Shown: positions 35,918-45,963, numbered from the stretch's first letter. The stretch is 64,000 nt of DNA from Winogradskyella psychrotolerans (GCF_018860545.1 NZ_JAHKPN010000056.1:1-64000); one strand, 5' to 3'. The notes: generated by a model from the letters alone, not told the origin. Translations and numbers: made by a program.

Positions 35918-37249
35918 ATGTTCAATAATTTAAGTGATAAGTTAGATAAAGCGTTACACGTATTAAAAGGTCATGGTAGCATTACAGAGGTAAATGTTGC
36001 TGAGACGTTGAAAGAGGTAAGACGTGCGCTTTTAGATGCCGATGTTAACTTTAAAATTGCAAAAGAATTTACCGTTCGTGTAAAAGAAAAAGCACTTGGT
36101 CAAAATGTATTAACAACATTACAACCAGGTCAGTTAATGGTTAAACTCGTTAAAGATGAGTTAACTGAATTAATGGGGGGTGATGTCGAAGGGATTAATC
36201 TTTCTGGTACTCCTAGTGTGATTTTAATGTCTGGTTTACAGGGGTCTGGTAAAACGACCTTTTCTGGTAAATTGGCCAATTATTTAAAAAATAAAAAAAC
36301 TAAGAAACCTTTATTAGTGGCTTGTGATGTGTACCGTCCGGCTGCGATTGACCAATTGCATGTTGTAGGAGATCAAATTGGTGTTGAGGTTTTTAGTGAT
36401 AGAGGTAATACGGATCCTGTTGCGATTTCTCAAGCAGGTATTGCACATGCCAAAGCAAATGGTCACAATGTGGTGATTATTGATACCGCTGGTCGTTTGG
36501 CTGTAGATGAAGCCATGATGACCGAGATCTCAAATATTCATAAAGCTATTCAACCACAAGAAACTTTATTTGTTGTGGATTCTATGACAGGTCAAGATGC
36601 TGTGAATACAGCAAAAGCCTTCAATGATATTTTAAATTTTGATGGTGTTATCCTTACCAAATTAGATGGTGATACACGAGGTGGTGCTGCAATTTCTATT
36701 AAATCTGTAGTTAACAAACCAATTAAATTTATTGGTACAGGTGAAAAGATGGAAGCCATTGATGTCTTCTATCCATCACGTATGGCAGATCGTATTCTTG
36801 GAATGGGAGATGTGGTGTCTTTAGTGGAACGTGCACAAGAGCAGTTTGATGAAGAGGAAGCAAGAAAACTTCAAAAGAAGATTGCTAAAAATCAGTTTGG
36901 TTTTGATGATTTCTTAAAACAGATTCAGCAAATCAAGAAAATGGGTAACATGAAAGATTTAGTAGGCATGATTCCAGGAGCTGGAAAAATGATGAAAGAT
37001 ATTGATATTGACGACGATGCTTTTAAAGGTATTGAAGCCATTATTCATTCTATGACACCAGAAGAACGCTCTAACCCATCAGTCATAAATGCAAGTCGTA
37101 AAAAACGAATTGGAAAAGGTTCAGGAACTTCAGTTCAAGAAGTAAATCAACTCTTAAAGCAGTTTACGCAGATGAGTAAAATGATGAAGATGATGCAAGG
37201 TGGAGGCGGAAAACGTATGATGCAGATGATGCAGAATATGCCTAAATAA
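35918..37249 (+). CDS. ffh: Signal recognition particle protein Ffh
   Basis: The 443-residue GTPase binds SRP RNA and the signal sequences of nascent membrane proteins. It has the N domain, G-domain loops GLQGSGKTTFSGK, DTAGRL and TKLDGDTRGG, and a Met-rich M domain from about 300 that ends with MMKMMQGGGGKRMMQMM. Length is standard. I see no SRP RNA gene in the neighbouring gaps. It has its own -7 box and is followed by folD 127 bases later. Confidence 0.97.
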   Translation: MFNNLSDKLDKALHVLKGHGSITEVNVAETLKEVRRALLDADVNFKIAKEFTVRVKEKALGQNVLTTLQPGQLMVKLVKDELTELMGGDVEGINLSGTPSVILMSGLQGSGKTTFSGKLANYLKNKKTKKPLLVACDVYRPAAIDQLHVVGDQIGVEVFSDRGNTDPVAISQAGIAHAKANGHNVVIIDTAGRLAVDEAMMTEISNIHKAIQPQETLFVVDSMTGQDAVNTAKAFNDILNFDGVILTKLDGDTRGGAAISIKSVVNKPIKFIGTGEKMEAIDVFYPSRMADRILGMGDVVSLVERAQEQFDEEEARKLQKKIAKNQFGFDDFLKQIQQIKKMGNMKDLVGMIPGAGKMMKDIDIDDDAFKGIEAIIHSMTPEERSNPSVINASRKKRIGKGSGTSVQEVNQLLKQFTQMSKMMKMMQGGGGKRMMQMMQNMPK

Positions 37250-37376
37250 GTTTGTAGTCTTCAGTCGTCAGTAGGTAGTTATAATACGCAGTCTTCAGTC
37301 GACTTTTATAAATAATAATTCAATCAACTAGAGCTTTGCGCCTCAGCGTCTTTGCCAGAAAACAATAACCAAAAGC

Positions 37377-38261
37377 ATGACAATTTTAGACGGAAAAAAA
37401 GTAAGTAACGATATTAAAAACGAAATCAAAGCCGAAGTCGATAAGATGAAAGCTAATGATGAAAAAGTGCCTCATTTAGCCGCAGTTATTGTTGGTAATG
37501 ATGGAGCGAGTTTAACCTATGTTGGTAGCAAAGTGAGAGCATGTGAGCGTGTAGGTTTTGAATCGACGATGGTGCGTATGTCAAATACTACTAGCGAAGT
37601 TGAGTTACTAGATAAAATAGAAGAGCTTAACAATAACGATGCTATTGATGGCTTTATAATTCAATTGCCATTACCACCACAGATTAATACTCAAAAAGTA
37701 TTGATGGCTGTTAATCCAGATAAAGATGTTGATGGTTTTCACCCAATGAATTTTGGGAAAATGGCATTAGACATGTCTACTTTTATTCCGGCAACTCCAT
37801 TTGGTATTTTAGAACTTTTAGACCGTTACGGTGTAGAAACAAAAGGAAAGCATACGGTTGTTATTGGTCGCTCACATATTGTTGGTCGTCCGATGAGTAT
37901 TTTAATGGGGAGAAAAGGTTTTCCAGGAAACTCAACGGTAACTTTAACGCACAGTCATACTAAGAATATAACACAGATTACATCGCAAGCAGATATTATT
38001 ATTTCAGCATTAGGAATTCCAAAATTCTTAAAAGCAGAAATGGTAAAAGACGATGTTGTTATTGTTGATGTTGGAATAACAAGAGTACCAGACGATTCTG
38101 ATAAAGGATATTACATAACAGGTGATGTCGATTTTGAGACCGTTAGCAAAAAGGCAAGCTTCATTACGCCAGTTCCTGGTGGAGTTGGGCCAATGACTAT
38201 TGCAATGCTTTTAAAAAACACCCTAATAGCAAGAGATCAACATAGAAAAGCTAATAAGTAA
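37377..38261 (+). CDS. folD: Bifunctional methylenetetrahydrofolate dehydrogenase/cyclohydrolase
   Basis: The 294-residue enzyme interconverts 5,10-methylene-THF and 10-formyl-THF in one-carbon metabolism. Markers are YVGSKVRACERVG (with the catalytic Lys-type region), QLPLPPQI, PDKDVDGFHP, the NADP-site GRSHIVGRPM and the signature PVPGGVGPMTIAMLL near the C-terminus. It is a standard-length FolD in the same orientation as ffh and six bases before the membrane protein gene. Confidence 0.97.
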   Translation: MTILDGKKVSNDIKNEIKAEVDKMKANDEKVPHLAAVIVGNDGASLTYVGSKVRACERVGFESTMVRMSNTTSEVELLDKIEELNNNDAIDGFIIQLPLPPQINTQKVLMAVNPDKDVDGFHPMNFGKMALDMSTFIPATPFGILELLDRYGVETKGKHTVVIGRSHIVGRPMSILMGRKGFPGNSTVTLTHSHTKNITQITSQADIIISALGIPKFLKAEMVKDDVVIVDVGITRVPDDSDKGYYITGDVDFETVSKKASFITPVPGGVGPMTIAMLLKNTLIARDQHRKANK

Positions 38262-38267
38262 TATGAG

Positions 38268-39002
38268 ATGATTATATGTACAAGGCTTTGTACTATCGTT
38301 TATAATTCAGTTACGATAGGTAGTTTTCAGCATATAATCCCAATTTTATTTGCGACTCTATTTACTGTTGTTCTTATAAAATATTCTAGAAAGAATTTCA
38401 ATGAATTTCAGAAGCGGAAGACCGTTCACTACTTAGGATGCTTTGTTTCGGTGACACTTATTGGCTTTCATTTATATCGAATGCTTTTCGATAATTATAA
38501 TTTTAAAACCGATCTACCACTTTACCTTTGTAGTTTAATGGCTTTATTTATTCCTGTCTTTACGTATTATCGTAGGTATTGGATGTATGAGATTTTAGTG
38601 TTTTGGATTATCGGTGGCACTGTACAAGCGGTGATTACACCAGATATAACTCAAGGTTTTCCTAGTTTTGATTATTTTAGGTATTGGGTGGTGCATTTAG
38701 GATTGCTATCCATCATTTTTTATTTTATAGTGGAATTAAAAATGAAACCAACATTTAAAAGTGTGTTCAAATCCTTTTTGGCACTTCAAGTTTATGTTGT
38801 GCTTATGATGCTTCTAAATTATTCATTGGATGCTAATTATTTTTACTTAAATGAAAAGCCTAAATCGGCGTCTGTATTAGATTATTTTGGAGAATGGCCT
38901 TATTATATTTTAGTTGGCCAGTTGATACTAATTCCTTTGTTTCTCTTCGTGTATGTGCCATTTTATATTTCAAGTAAATTTAAAAATTCACTTAGCAAAT
39001 AA
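38268..39002 (+). CDS. TIGR02206/YwaF-like integral membrane protein
   Basis: The 244-residue protein has seven hydrophobic segments spread through its length. [12 protein letters not shown] (about 78-90) and the pattern of aromatic-rich helices resemble the TIGR02206/YwaF family of uncharacterised membrane proteins. It starts six bases after folD, so it may be co-transcribed. Its last 15 bases overlap the convergent VOC gene. Function is unknown; no catalytic motif is visible. Confidence 0.78.
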   Translation: MIICTRLCTIVYNSVTIGSFQHIIPILFATLFTVVLIKYSRKNFNEFQKRKTVHYLGCFVSVTLIGFHLYRMLFDNYNFKTDLPLYLCSLMALFIPVFTYYRRYWMYEILVFWIIGGTVQAVITPDITQGFPSFDYFRYWVVHLGLLSIIFYFIVELKMKPTFKSVFKSFLALQVYVVLMMLLNYSLDANYFYLNEKPKSASVLDYFGEWPYYILVGQLILIPLFLFVYVPFYISSKFKNSLSK

Positions 39003-39407
39003 CTGACTTATATCTTTGAAAGCCTTAAATTCTAAAGCATTTCCTGAAGGATCTTTAAAGAACATGGTGGCTTGTTCACCAACTAGTCCTTCAAATCTAA
39101 TATAAGGTTCAATAATAAATTGGATGCCTTTAGATTTTAATCGTTCTGAGAATTGATGAAAGCGATCCCATTCTAAAACCACGCCAAAATGCGGTACAGG
39201 TACAGCTTTGCCATCTACTAAATTAGTAATATCCTCTTCAGTTTGCTTTGCTTTAAAATGGATAACTAATTGATGACCAAAGAAATTATAGTCAACCCAA
39301 TGGTCACTACATCGTCCTTCTTCAAGTTGTAAAATATTGGTGTAGAAATTTCTACATGGTTCTATATTATGAACAGGAATCGCCAGATGAAAGGGTGCTA
39401 AAGCCAT
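38988..39407 (-). CDS. VOC-superfamily (glyoxalase/dioxygenase-like) protein
   Basis: The 139-residue protein has a vicinal-oxygen-chelate fold: [20 protein letters not shown] at the N-terminus with the first metal-ligand His, then [29 protein letters not shown] with a further His, and the C-terminal [13 protein letters not shown] with the Glu ligand. Reaction cannot be predicted. It is the last gene of a run of six minus-strand genes with gaps of 2-21 bases, starting at the HerA-like ATPase. Confidence 0.88.
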   Translation of the reverse strand: MALAPFHLAIPVHNIEPCRNFYTNILQLEEGRCSDHWVDYNFFGHQLVIHFKAKQTEEDITNLVDGKAVPVPHFGVVLEWDRFHQFSERLKSKGIQFIIEPYIRFEGLVGEQATMFFKDPSGNALEFKAFKDISQLFAK

Positions 39408-39409
39408 AA

Positions 39410-40180
39410 TTATCGTCTAGTATTCCGCATTTCACTTTCCTTTTTAGCTTCGTAAGTCTTAGTAGAATCAGCGATTAAATCAGTCAAATTTTTAAACTCT
39501 TCTTTGGTTAATTCTCTGTATTGACCAGAAGGCACATCAAGTTTAATATTCATAATCCGAATACGTTTTAAAGATTGAACCTCATAATTACAATACTCGC
39601 ACATTCTTCGGATTTGTCTATTTAGGCCTTGCGTTAAAATGATACTGAATGTAAATTTGTCAATCTTTTTTACTTTACACTTGTTAGTGTGTTTGTCTAA
39701 ATCTTCTAAATAAATACCGCCAGCCATACGCTCAATAAACGTTTGAGAAATCGGTTGGTCTACGGTAACAATGTATTCTTTTTCGTGATTATTGCTTGCT
39801 CGTAAAATCTTGTTTACAATATCACCATCGTCAGTTAAAAGAATTAAACCTTCACTTGGTTTGTCTAATCGTCCAACAGGAAAAATACGTTTAGGGTAAT
39901 TAATATAATCAATGATATTGTCCTTCTCAACACGCGTATCAGTGGTGCAAACAATGCCTATCGGTTTGTTAAAAGCTAAATACACAAAATCTTGTTGGCG
40001 CTCACCGATTATTTCACCATCTACTTTAACCACATCGTCAGGTGCTACTTTAGTTCCCATTTCTGGTGTTACATCGTTAATGGTGACTCGTCCTGCTTCA
40101 ATTAAGCGATCAGCGGCTCTTCGCGAGCAATAGCCAGCTTCGCTGAGGTATTTGTTTAGGCGTTTTAAATCTTGTGACAT
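39410..40180 (-). CDS. rluF: 23S rRNA pseudouridine synthase RluF-like
   Basis: The 256-residue protein has an N-terminal S4 RNA-binding domain ([20 protein letters not shown]) and a RsuA/RluB-type catalytic domain with [18 protein letters not shown], where the Asp is the catalytic residue. [26 protein letters not shown] is closest to RluF, which modifies U2604 of 23S rRNA. The short Lys/Arg tail is typical. It sits two bases from the VOC gene and 21 from the alpha/beta hydrolase. Confidence 0.9.
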   Translation of the reverse strand: MSQDLKRLNKYLSEAGYCSRRAADRLIEAGRVTINDVTPEMGTKVAPDDVVKVDGEIIGERQQDFVYLAFNKPIGIVCTTDTRVEKDNIIDYINYPKRIFPVGRLDKPSEGLILLTDDGDIVNKILRASNNHEKEYIVTVDQPISQTFIERMAGGIYLEDLDKHTNKCKVKKIDKFTFSIILTQGLNRQIRRMCEYCNYEVQSLKRIRIMNIKLDVPSGQYRELTKEEFKNLTDLIADSTKTYEAKKESEMRNTRR

Positions 40181-40201
40181 GATGCAAAAATACGATAAAG
40201 A

Positions 40202-41029
40202 TTAATCATTAATGAATTCAATAATCTTAGGTGTTAAAGAAACATCTTTTAAACCATGCCCAAAACCGGTAGTAGAAATGAATTCAGAATTTTTATAGCG
40301 ATTTGCAATTAATAAACCATCTTCATAAGGTATAATGCGATCCTTTTTATCATGAATAATTAATCCTTTTGCGTCAATAGATTCTGTGAAGTTTGCTGCC
40401 GAAAAGTAAGAAACGGGTTGTCCAAAGCGCTCAATAATAATATTGTCCAATCCTTTTGAAATTTTAGTATTAAAACCCATCATCGATTTATAACGATCGA
40501 ATACTCCTGTGAAATGTGCAGGAGCTCCTAATAGAATAAGTTTTTTTATGGAAGGTAATTGATGTTTGTGCATATAAAAAACACTAGCCATACCACCAAC
40601 CGAATGACCAATTAATACGTCTGGATTAAACTTATTAGCTACCACATTTATGAATTCAGAATATAGAATAGCATTAAATTGTTTACCGTCTGATCTTCCG
40701 TGAGCAGGCGCATCTAATGCGATAATATTGTAATCTTGTGCCTTGAGTTCTTTTAAAATATATGCCCAACGCGATGCATTACTTTCCCAGCCATGAGCAA
40801 GTAATACAGTTTTGCCTTTTCCAACCCAACGATAGGTTGCGATATCCATATTATTATAACGAATTTCTTCGTAAAATGCTGATTCTATAATCTGTTTTTG
40901 AACATCATTATAGCGTCCTTTTCTAGGAGAGGCAAAGATGTTTATCGCTTTTTTAACGGCATACTTAGACGAAATTAAACTGGTTGCATTAAGTGCATTG
41001 CCAATAGATTTAATCACAAAACTACTCAT
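40202..41029 (-). CDS. Alpha/beta hydrolase
   Basis: The 275-residue protein is an alpha/beta hydrolase. Visible are V-L-L-A-H-G-W-E-S-N near residue 75, the oxyanion region, the nucleophile elbow GHSVGG near 140, KKDRIIPYEDG with an acid residue, and GFGHGL with the catalytic His near the C-terminus. Substrate is unknown. It is two bases from the cupin gene, and both lie in the six-gene minus-strand run. Confidence 0.88.
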   Translation of the reverse strand: MSSFVIKSIGNALNATSLISSKYAVKKAINIFASPRKGRYNDVQKQIIESAFYEEIRYNNMDIATYRWVGKGKTVLLAHGWESNASRWAYILKELKAQDYNIIALDAPAHGRSDGKQFNAILYSEFINVVANKFNPDVLIGHSVGGMASVFYMHKHQLPSIKKLILLGAPAHFTGVFDRYKSMMGFNTKISKGLDNIIIERFGQPVSYFSAANFTESIDAKGLIIHDKKDRIIPYEDGLLIANRYKNSEFISTTGFGHGLKDVSLTPKIIEFIND

Positions 41030-41031
41030 AC

Positions 41032-41406
41032 TTATTGGTCTTCTCTATTAACGGCTTCAATTGAAAATGCAGGCAAACAAATTGCTAAATACTCACATGG
41101 TTCAGTGAATGGATTAGAGTATTGTAAGCGTGTATTTTTTTCAACTTTAATAGACTGACCTGCTTCTAATACGATAGTTTCACCATCAATAATAAATTGT
41201 TTTTTTCCTTTTATTATAAAAGTATATTCATCAAATTCTGGAGTTTGAAAAGGTTCTGACCAACCTGCAGGAGCCACCATATGCGCGATGCTTATTTCAG
41301 AATTGCCATCTGTGGCATTACCAAAATGCTCTTTTATAATTTTACCATCTTCTGTAGGCACTAGAAATGGCGAATCTTGAATTTTATATTTTTGTTTTTT
41401 ATCCAT
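41032..41406 (-). CDS. Small cupin-domain protein
   Basis: The 124-residue protein is a single cupin barrel: S-I-A-H-M-V-A-P-A-G-W, T-P-E-F-D-E-Y-T-F-I-I-K-G-K, LEAGQSIKVEKN and EPCEYLAICLP fit the two cupin motifs, with a His and Glu candidate metal ligand. I place the start at ATG 41406 (MDKKQKYK); a TTG at 41415 is in frame upstream. The substrate is unknown. It is co-directional with its hydrolase neighbour. Confidence 0.85.
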   Translation of the reverse strand: MDKKQKYKIQDSPFLVPTEDGKIIKEHFGNATDGNSEISIAHMVAPAGWSEPFQTPEFDEYTFIIKGKKQFIIDGETIVLEAGQSIKVEKNTRLQYSNPFTEPCEYLAICLPAFSIEAVNREDQ

Positions 41407-41427
41407 GTTTTTCAATTAACTTCTATT

Positions 41428-41985
41428 CTACCAGTGAACCATAAAATATTTAATCTTAGCTTTCTCAGGAATTTGAATCGGGTCGATTGTCATATCCATA
41501 TTAAAACGCATACTAGCAGGTAATTCTTTTTTATCAATAGTAAAGGACGCGTTAACCTCATTGACTGAGACTACTATAACATTGATAAGATTGTCAATTT
41601 TAGAGATTTTATAAGCTGCCTTGATATCTTTGAATGTACTTAACTTAGATATGTTTTTATTGGTGTGGTATCGTGAATCAATGATGTTTATGCTGGAGAT
41701 AACAGAGGTTGAATCTAAAGCTTCTCTTGGAGATAAGTCTAGAAGTTTTTTGCCTCCTTTTTCAAAGATTTCAATGGTGTTTACTGAGCCAATAAATTCA
41801 TCTCCAGAAACGTATCTTACAATAGAGTCATTACTATAAATAGCATCTAAGTCTTTAACTTGTGTAGAGTCCGTTAGTAAACCTATACGCGTTTTAGAGA
41901 TTAAAAAAGGGTCTACTGAGGCATCTTTGGTGCAACTTGTTATTAAAACTGCACAAATTAATGCAGCAAATAGGGTGTTTTTCAT
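41428..41985 (-). CDS. Small lipoprotein of unknown function
   Basis: The 185-residue product has a lipoprotein signal ending ITSC (Cys near 18), followed by TKDASVDPF. The mature part contains KTRIGLLTDSTQVKDLDAIY and a C-terminal segment with IPEKAKIKYFMVHW. I recognise the general look of a flavobacterial family but no named domain. It lies 18 bases after the HerA-like ATPase gene and 21 bases before the cupin gene. Confidence 0.7.
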   Translation of the reverse strand: MKNTLFAALICAVLITSCTKDASVDPFLISKTRIGLLTDSTQVKDLDAIYSNDSIVRYVSGDEFIGSVNTIEIFEKGGKKLLDLSPREALDSTSVISSINIIDSRYHTNKNISKLSTFKDIKAAYKISKIDNLINVIVVSVNEVNASFTIDKKELPASMRFNMDMTIDPIQIPEKAKIKYFMVHW

Positions 41986-42003
41986 AATAGGTTGTAGTTG
42001 ATA

Positions 42004-43545
42004 TTATTTAAGCATTTTGGTTAATATACCAAGAACACTTCTTATTACTGTAGGGCTTGTTAATACTTTTATTAATGGGTTTTGTCTTGTGCTTTGTCTT
42101 CTTGTAGAGCTTCTTGTGTTTCTTTTAGTTTCAGCCCGTTTTAAGGCTTCTTTTTCTTCTTTCGCTTTTTGTTTTGCTTCTTCTGCTTCGGCTTGCTCAA
42201 TTTTTTTATTCAACATTTCGTAAGCACTTTCTCTATCAATCTCTTGGTTATATTTTCTAGCCAATTTTGATTGCGATAATAGATTTGCTAATTCCGATTC
42301 CGTTAAAATATCCATTCTACTCATGGGAGCACGCAACATGGTTGCTGCCAAAGGTGTTGGTTTTCCTTTTTCATCTAAAGCAGAGACTAAAGCTTCACCT
42401 ATTCCTAAAGAGGTTAAAATTTCTGCGGTATCGTAATACTCAGTATCTGGATAATTTTGAGCCGTTAATTTAATCGCTTTTCTATCTTTTGCGGTAAAGG
42501 CTCTTAAGGCATGCTGTACTTTAAGTCCTAATTGGCCTAAAACTGCTTCAGGTACATCTGTTGGATTCTGGGTTACAAAATATAAACCCACACCTTTACT
42601 ACGAATGAGTTTTACAATGCTTTCAATCTGACTTAATAAGGCGTCCGAAGCTTCATTAAATATTAAATGTGCTTCGTCAATAAACATAATAAGTTCTGGG
42701 CGTCCACTATCTCCTTGTTCAGGAAATGTTGAATAAATTTCAGCCAATAAACTCAGCATAAATGTGGAGAATAATTTTGGCTTATCTTGAATATCTGTCA
42801 GTCTAATAATATTAATATAACCGCGACCGTTATCATCAATCCTCAATAAATCTTGAGTATCAAAAGAGGTTTCACCAAAGAAAACATCTCCTCCTTGTTG
42901 TTCAATCTCAATAAGTTTTCTTAAAATGGCGCCTGTTGAAGCTGTTGAAATACGACCATAAGCTTCTTCAAATTCTGCTTTGCCTTCATTGGTAGCATAT
43001 TGTAGGATTTTCTTAAAATCTTTAAGGTCTAATAAAGGTAAATGGTTGTCATCACAATATTTAAAAATGACAGAAATAATACCAGCTTGCGTTTCTGTAA
43101 CATCTAATATTCTTGAAATTAAAACAGGACCAAATTCACTGATAGTTGCTCTTAAACGGACTCCATCTTGTTCTGATAATGTCATAACTTCCACAGGAAA
43201 CGCTTTGGGTTCAAAAGGCAACCCAATTTGTGCGTGACGTTCATCAATTTTTGCATGTCCAGGACTTGGTTTTGCTAACCCACTTAAATCTCCTTTAATG
43301 TCCATTAATAAAACAGGAACACCTTTTTCTGATAAATTTTCGGCTAAAACTTGTAATGTTTTTGTTTTTCCTGTGCCAGTGGCTCCTGCAATAAGTCCAT
43401 GTCTATTCATGGTTTTTAAGGGAACGTTTACAAACGTATTAGTCATGGTTTTGCCGTCAAGCATTGCAGATCCAAGTGTAATATAGTCGCCTTTACATGT
43501 GTTTCCTTCGTTAATTTCTTTTACGAAAGCTTCAGAATTCTTCAT
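42004..43545 (-). CDS. HerA/DUF853-type ATPase
   Basis: The 513-residue protein resembles the HerA-FtsK ATPases of the DUF853 group. It has Walker A GATGTGKTKTLQVLAENL near residue 53, Walker B LIMFIDEAHLIF near 283, and a sensor segment YFVTQNPTDVPEAVLGQLG. A Lys/Glu/Arg-rich coiled region from about 425 is followed by a hydrophobic end. Its role is not established; members move DNA or act as ring ATPases. No NurA nuclease gene is adjacent, so a DNA-end-processing role is not supported by context. It is the first gene of the minus-strand run and is divergent from queE. Confidence 0.85.
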   Translation of the reverse strand: MKNSEAFVKEINEGNTCKGDYITLGSAMLDGKTMTNTFVNVPLKTMNRHGLIAGATGTGKTKTLQVLAENLSEKGVPVLLMDIKGDLSGLAKPSPGHAKIDERHAQIGLPFEPKAFPVEVMTLSEQDGVRLRATISEFGPVLISRILDVTETQAGIISVIFKYCDDNHLPLLDLKDFKKILQYATNEGKAEFEEAYGRISTASTGAILRKLIEIEQQGGDVFFGETSFDTQDLLRIDDNGRGYINIIRLTDIQDKPKLFSTFMLSLLAEIYSTFPEQGDSGRPELIMFIDEAHLIFNEASDALLSQIESIVKLIRSKGVGLYFVTQNPTDVPEAVLGQLGLKVQHALRAFTAKDRKAIKLTAQNYPDTEYYDTAEILTSLGIGEALVSALDEKGKPTPLAATMLRAPMSRMDILTESELANLLSQSKLARKYNQEIDRESAYEMLNKKIEQAEAEEAKQKAKEEKEALKRAETKRNTRSSTRRQSTRQNPLIKVLTSPTVIRSVLGILTKMLK

Positions 43546-43714
43546 TTATCAGAAAATTTGCATAAAAATAATGTAATTTAATCACGTATGAAATAGATTT
43601 CAATTTCATAATTATCTTATTCACTTTCTTCAAGACATAATTCTTTATAATTTAAATATTAAATTTTACCAATAGTTTAAAGCAAACTGAGACTGCGACT
43701 GAAAACTAAATAAC

Positions 43715-43722
43715 TATCTTTG
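43715..43722 (+). promoter_or_regulatory. -7 box of queE (TATCTTTG)
   Basis: TATCTTTG is an exact TAnnTTTG match, and the queE ATG follows only seven bases later. Transcription should start within a few bases of the start codon. Confidence 0.5.
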
Positions 43723-43729
43723 CAGCCTT

Positions 43730-44362
43730 ATGACAAGAAGAGAACGACAAGAATTAATAGATAAAGGGTTACTACTGCCTTTAATGGAGGAATTTTATAC
43801 CATTCAAGGTGAAGGTTTCCATAAAGGAACAGCGGCATATTTTGTGCGAATTGGTGGTTGTGACGTGGGTTGCCATTGGTGCGATGTGAAAGAAAGTTGG
43901 TTGGCAGAATTACATCCACCTACGGAAACAGAGAAAATCGTAGAAAATGCAATAAAGTATAGCGACACTATAATTGTTACAGGTGGAGAACCTCTAACTT
44001 GGGATATGGGACCTTTAACGGCGCAATTGAAAGCAAAAGGTGTTCAGACTCATATAGAGACTTCCGGTGCTTATAAGTTAACTGGAGAATGGGATTGGAT
44101 ATGCTTATCTCCTAAGAAAATGAAATTACCTACCGAAGAAGTTTTAGAAAAAGCTCACGAACTTAAATGTATCATTTATAATAATGACGATTTTAAATTT
44201 GCTGAAGAACAGGCCGCAAAAGTAAATGATAATTGCATTTTGTATTTACAACCCGAATGGAGTAAACGCGATAAAGTGATTCCAAAAATTGTTGATTATG
44301 TCATGGCTAATCCGAAATGGAAAGTGTCCTTACAGACTCATAAATATTTGAATATCCCTTAG
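43730..44362 (+). CDS. queE: 7-carboxy-7-deazaguanine synthase
   Basis: The 210-residue radical-SAM enzyme makes the 7-deazaguanine core in queuosine synthesis. It shows EEFYTIQGEGFHKGTAAYFV, then the cluster Cys residues in IGGCDVGCHWCDVKESW, G-G-E-P-L for SAM binding, and the C-terminal pattern QPEW and LQTHKYLNIP. Length is normal. No other que gene lies in the window. It is divergent from the HerA-like gene and ends at a terminator shared with the convergent DUF2911 gene. Confidence 0.94.
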   Translation: MTRRERQELIDKGLLLPLMEEFYTIQGEGFHKGTAAYFVRIGGCDVGCHWCDVKESWLAELHPPTETEKIVENAIKYSDTIIVTGGEPLTWDMGPLTAQLKAKGVQTHIETSGAYKLTGEWDWICLSPKKMKLPTEEVLEKAHELKCIIYNNDDFKFAEEQAAKVNDNCILYLQPEWSKRDKVIPKIVDYVMANPKWKVSLQTHKYLNIP

Positions 44363-44410
44363 TTTAAACGCGAGATGTTGGGTTTTCAAAATTGGAAAAG
44401 TGTATAAATA

Positions 44411-44450
44411 AAAAAGTTCCGAGAAGTATAAATTTTCTCGGAACTTTTTT
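44411..44450. terminator. Bidirectional terminator between queE and DUF2911
   Basis: GTTCCGAGAA (44416-44425) pairs perfectly with TTCTCGGAAC (44435-44444). An A run precedes the stem and a T run follows, so it can stop transcripts from both convergent genes. Confidence 0.92.
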
Positions 44451-44464
44451 ATGTCAGCTAACAG

Positions 44465-45001
44465 TTATTTAGTAAAAGGTACAGCAACTCTAGTTGTGCC
44501 CCAGCCGATGAACATATGTACACCATCATCAGATTTGTCAAATGCAATAGAAAGAGCTTCTAATGATTCTTTACCTTCTGTCACAGGAACAGTAATACTA
44601 GCTACAGTGTTATCTTCTTTGTATCCTGAAGTTCCCCAGTTGTTTACGTCAGAACTTACAATAATAGTCCACTCCTTATCTCCAGGAATAGTAAATAATG
44701 AATAGGTACCAGCTTTAATTGTCTTTCCTCCAAGTTTCATATCCTTAAAAAGAATCAGTTCAGTGGCTTCGTTAGCACCTGTTCTCCATACTTTATCTTT
44801 TTGAGTTAATTCTTTTACAGTTCTGCCTTTAAGTTGTGGTCTACCATAATAAACTTTTATCAATTGATCGCTACCTCTTCCAAATGACGCGACGTCTAAA
44901 GGACTTTTGTCTAAGCCTGAAAATTTTTGTGCTTCAGCATTAAAAGAAATAAGCATCATAAATGCAAATGAAATGGTTGTTAATAGTCTTGTGGTTTTCA
45001 T
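44465..45001 (-). CDS. DUF2911 secreted protein, paralogue 1
   Basis: The 178-residue protein has a signal peptide (MKTTRLLTTISFAFMMLIS, ending AEAQ) and a DUF2911 beta-sandwich with YYGRPQLKGRTV, WRTGANEATEL, KAGTYSLFTIPGDKEWT and a final strand FIGWGTTRVAVP. I place the start at ATG 45001, since the earlier in-frame ATG at 45079 would put the signal peptide inside the protein. The molecular role is unknown. It is a paralogue of the next gene. Confidence 0.9.
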   Translation of the reverse strand: MKTTRLLTTISFAFMMLISFNAEAQKFSGLDKSPLDVASFGRGSDQLIKVYYGRPQLKGRTVKELTQKDKVWRTGANEATELILFKDMKLGGKTIKAGTYSLFTIPGDKEWTIIVSSDVNNWGTSGYKEDNTVASITVPVTEGKESLEALSIAFDKSDDGVHMFIGWGTTRVAVPFTK

Positions 45002-45102
45002 AATTTGTTTTTGACTTTTGGTGAATATGATTGCGTTAAAGGTAAAACCCATTCGTCTTAATATTATATTAAATATCACAATCAGATGTTAAAGTTTATA
45101 TT

Positions 45103-45693
45103 TTACTTTAGGGTTATTGGGAATTCTGCAATTGTTGTGTCCCATCCTATTTTTAAGTTCACAGTGTTATCTGAAGCTTTGTAAAGCGCTATAGATAAGT
45201 TTTCAATAGTTTTATCACTTTTAGTTACAGGCACCGATACACTTGCGATATCTTTAGTTTCATCATAACCGTAATTTCCCCAACCGTCAAGTTCAGTGTT
45301 TAATTTTAAAGTCCATTCTTTTTCAGTAGGAATAATAATCACACTATAACGTCCTGCTTTAATTTCTTTTCCACCAAACGTCACATTATTTACGAATAAT
45401 ATTTCTGTAGACTCATTAGCGCCAACGCGCCATGCTTTTCCGAATTTTAAAAGCTTGCCAAATACGTCTCTGCCTTTTTTAGCGGGTCTAGAGTAAGTGA
45501 CTCTAATTTGTGGTTCTGATAGCTTCTTAGCTTCCTCAGTTTTTTCAAATGTTCTTTTTGGTGCATTGGAAGGATAGTAAGCACGGTCCATTGTGCTGTT
45601 GTCCATTTTCGCAAATTCTTGAGCATTAATATTTAATGACAAAAGCATTACAAATGATAAGCTAATAGTAGTAAGTAATTTTGATGTTTTCAT
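45103..45693 (-). CDS. DUF2911 secreted protein, paralogue 2
   Basis: The 196-residue protein has a signal peptide ending NAQ and a DUF2911 domain with VTYSRPAKKGRDVFG, AWRVGANESTE, KAGRYSVIIIPTEKEWT and a C-terminal strand IGWDTTIAEFP. It is about 25 residues longer before the domain than paralogue 1. It lies 101 bases upstream of paralogue 1, in the same direction. Tandem duplication is the simplest explanation. The 270-base gap to asnB holds a near-perfect inverted repeat (45840-45848/45876-45884) and AT-rich DNA. Confidence 0.9.
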   Translation of the reverse strand: MKTSKLLTTISLSFVMLLSLNINAQEFAKMDNSTMDRAYYPSNAPKRTFEKTEEAKKLSEPQIRVTYSRPAKKGRDVFGKLLKFGKAWRVGANESTEILFVNNVTFGGKEIKAGRYSVIIIPTEKEWTLKLNTELDGWGNYGYDETKDIASVSVPVTKSDKTIENLSIALYKASDNTVNLKIGWDTTIAEFPITLK

Positions 45694-45963
45694 GAATAGA
45701 ATTAATTTTTGGTTTGATTAAATTATAATATGTTAGATAGCCTAAGTCGTAAATAAATATTAAAATTTACAAATTAATAGGTAATCTGTTTATTTAATGT
45801 TGTCTTAGTTGTGTATTGATGTTTATTTACAATTTAAAGTTTCATATTGAAACCATTATGGTTATTTATGTTTTTAATATGAAAGTTTAAGTTCATATTT
45901 GTCCTGTAATTAATAATATATGGCTGATAATAGATTAAGCCAAATTCAAAAAAGATAAAAGTT

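Noticed and set aside
45002-45079. Longer start for the first DUF2911 gene
   Set aside because: It would place a clear signal peptide 26 residues inside the protein.
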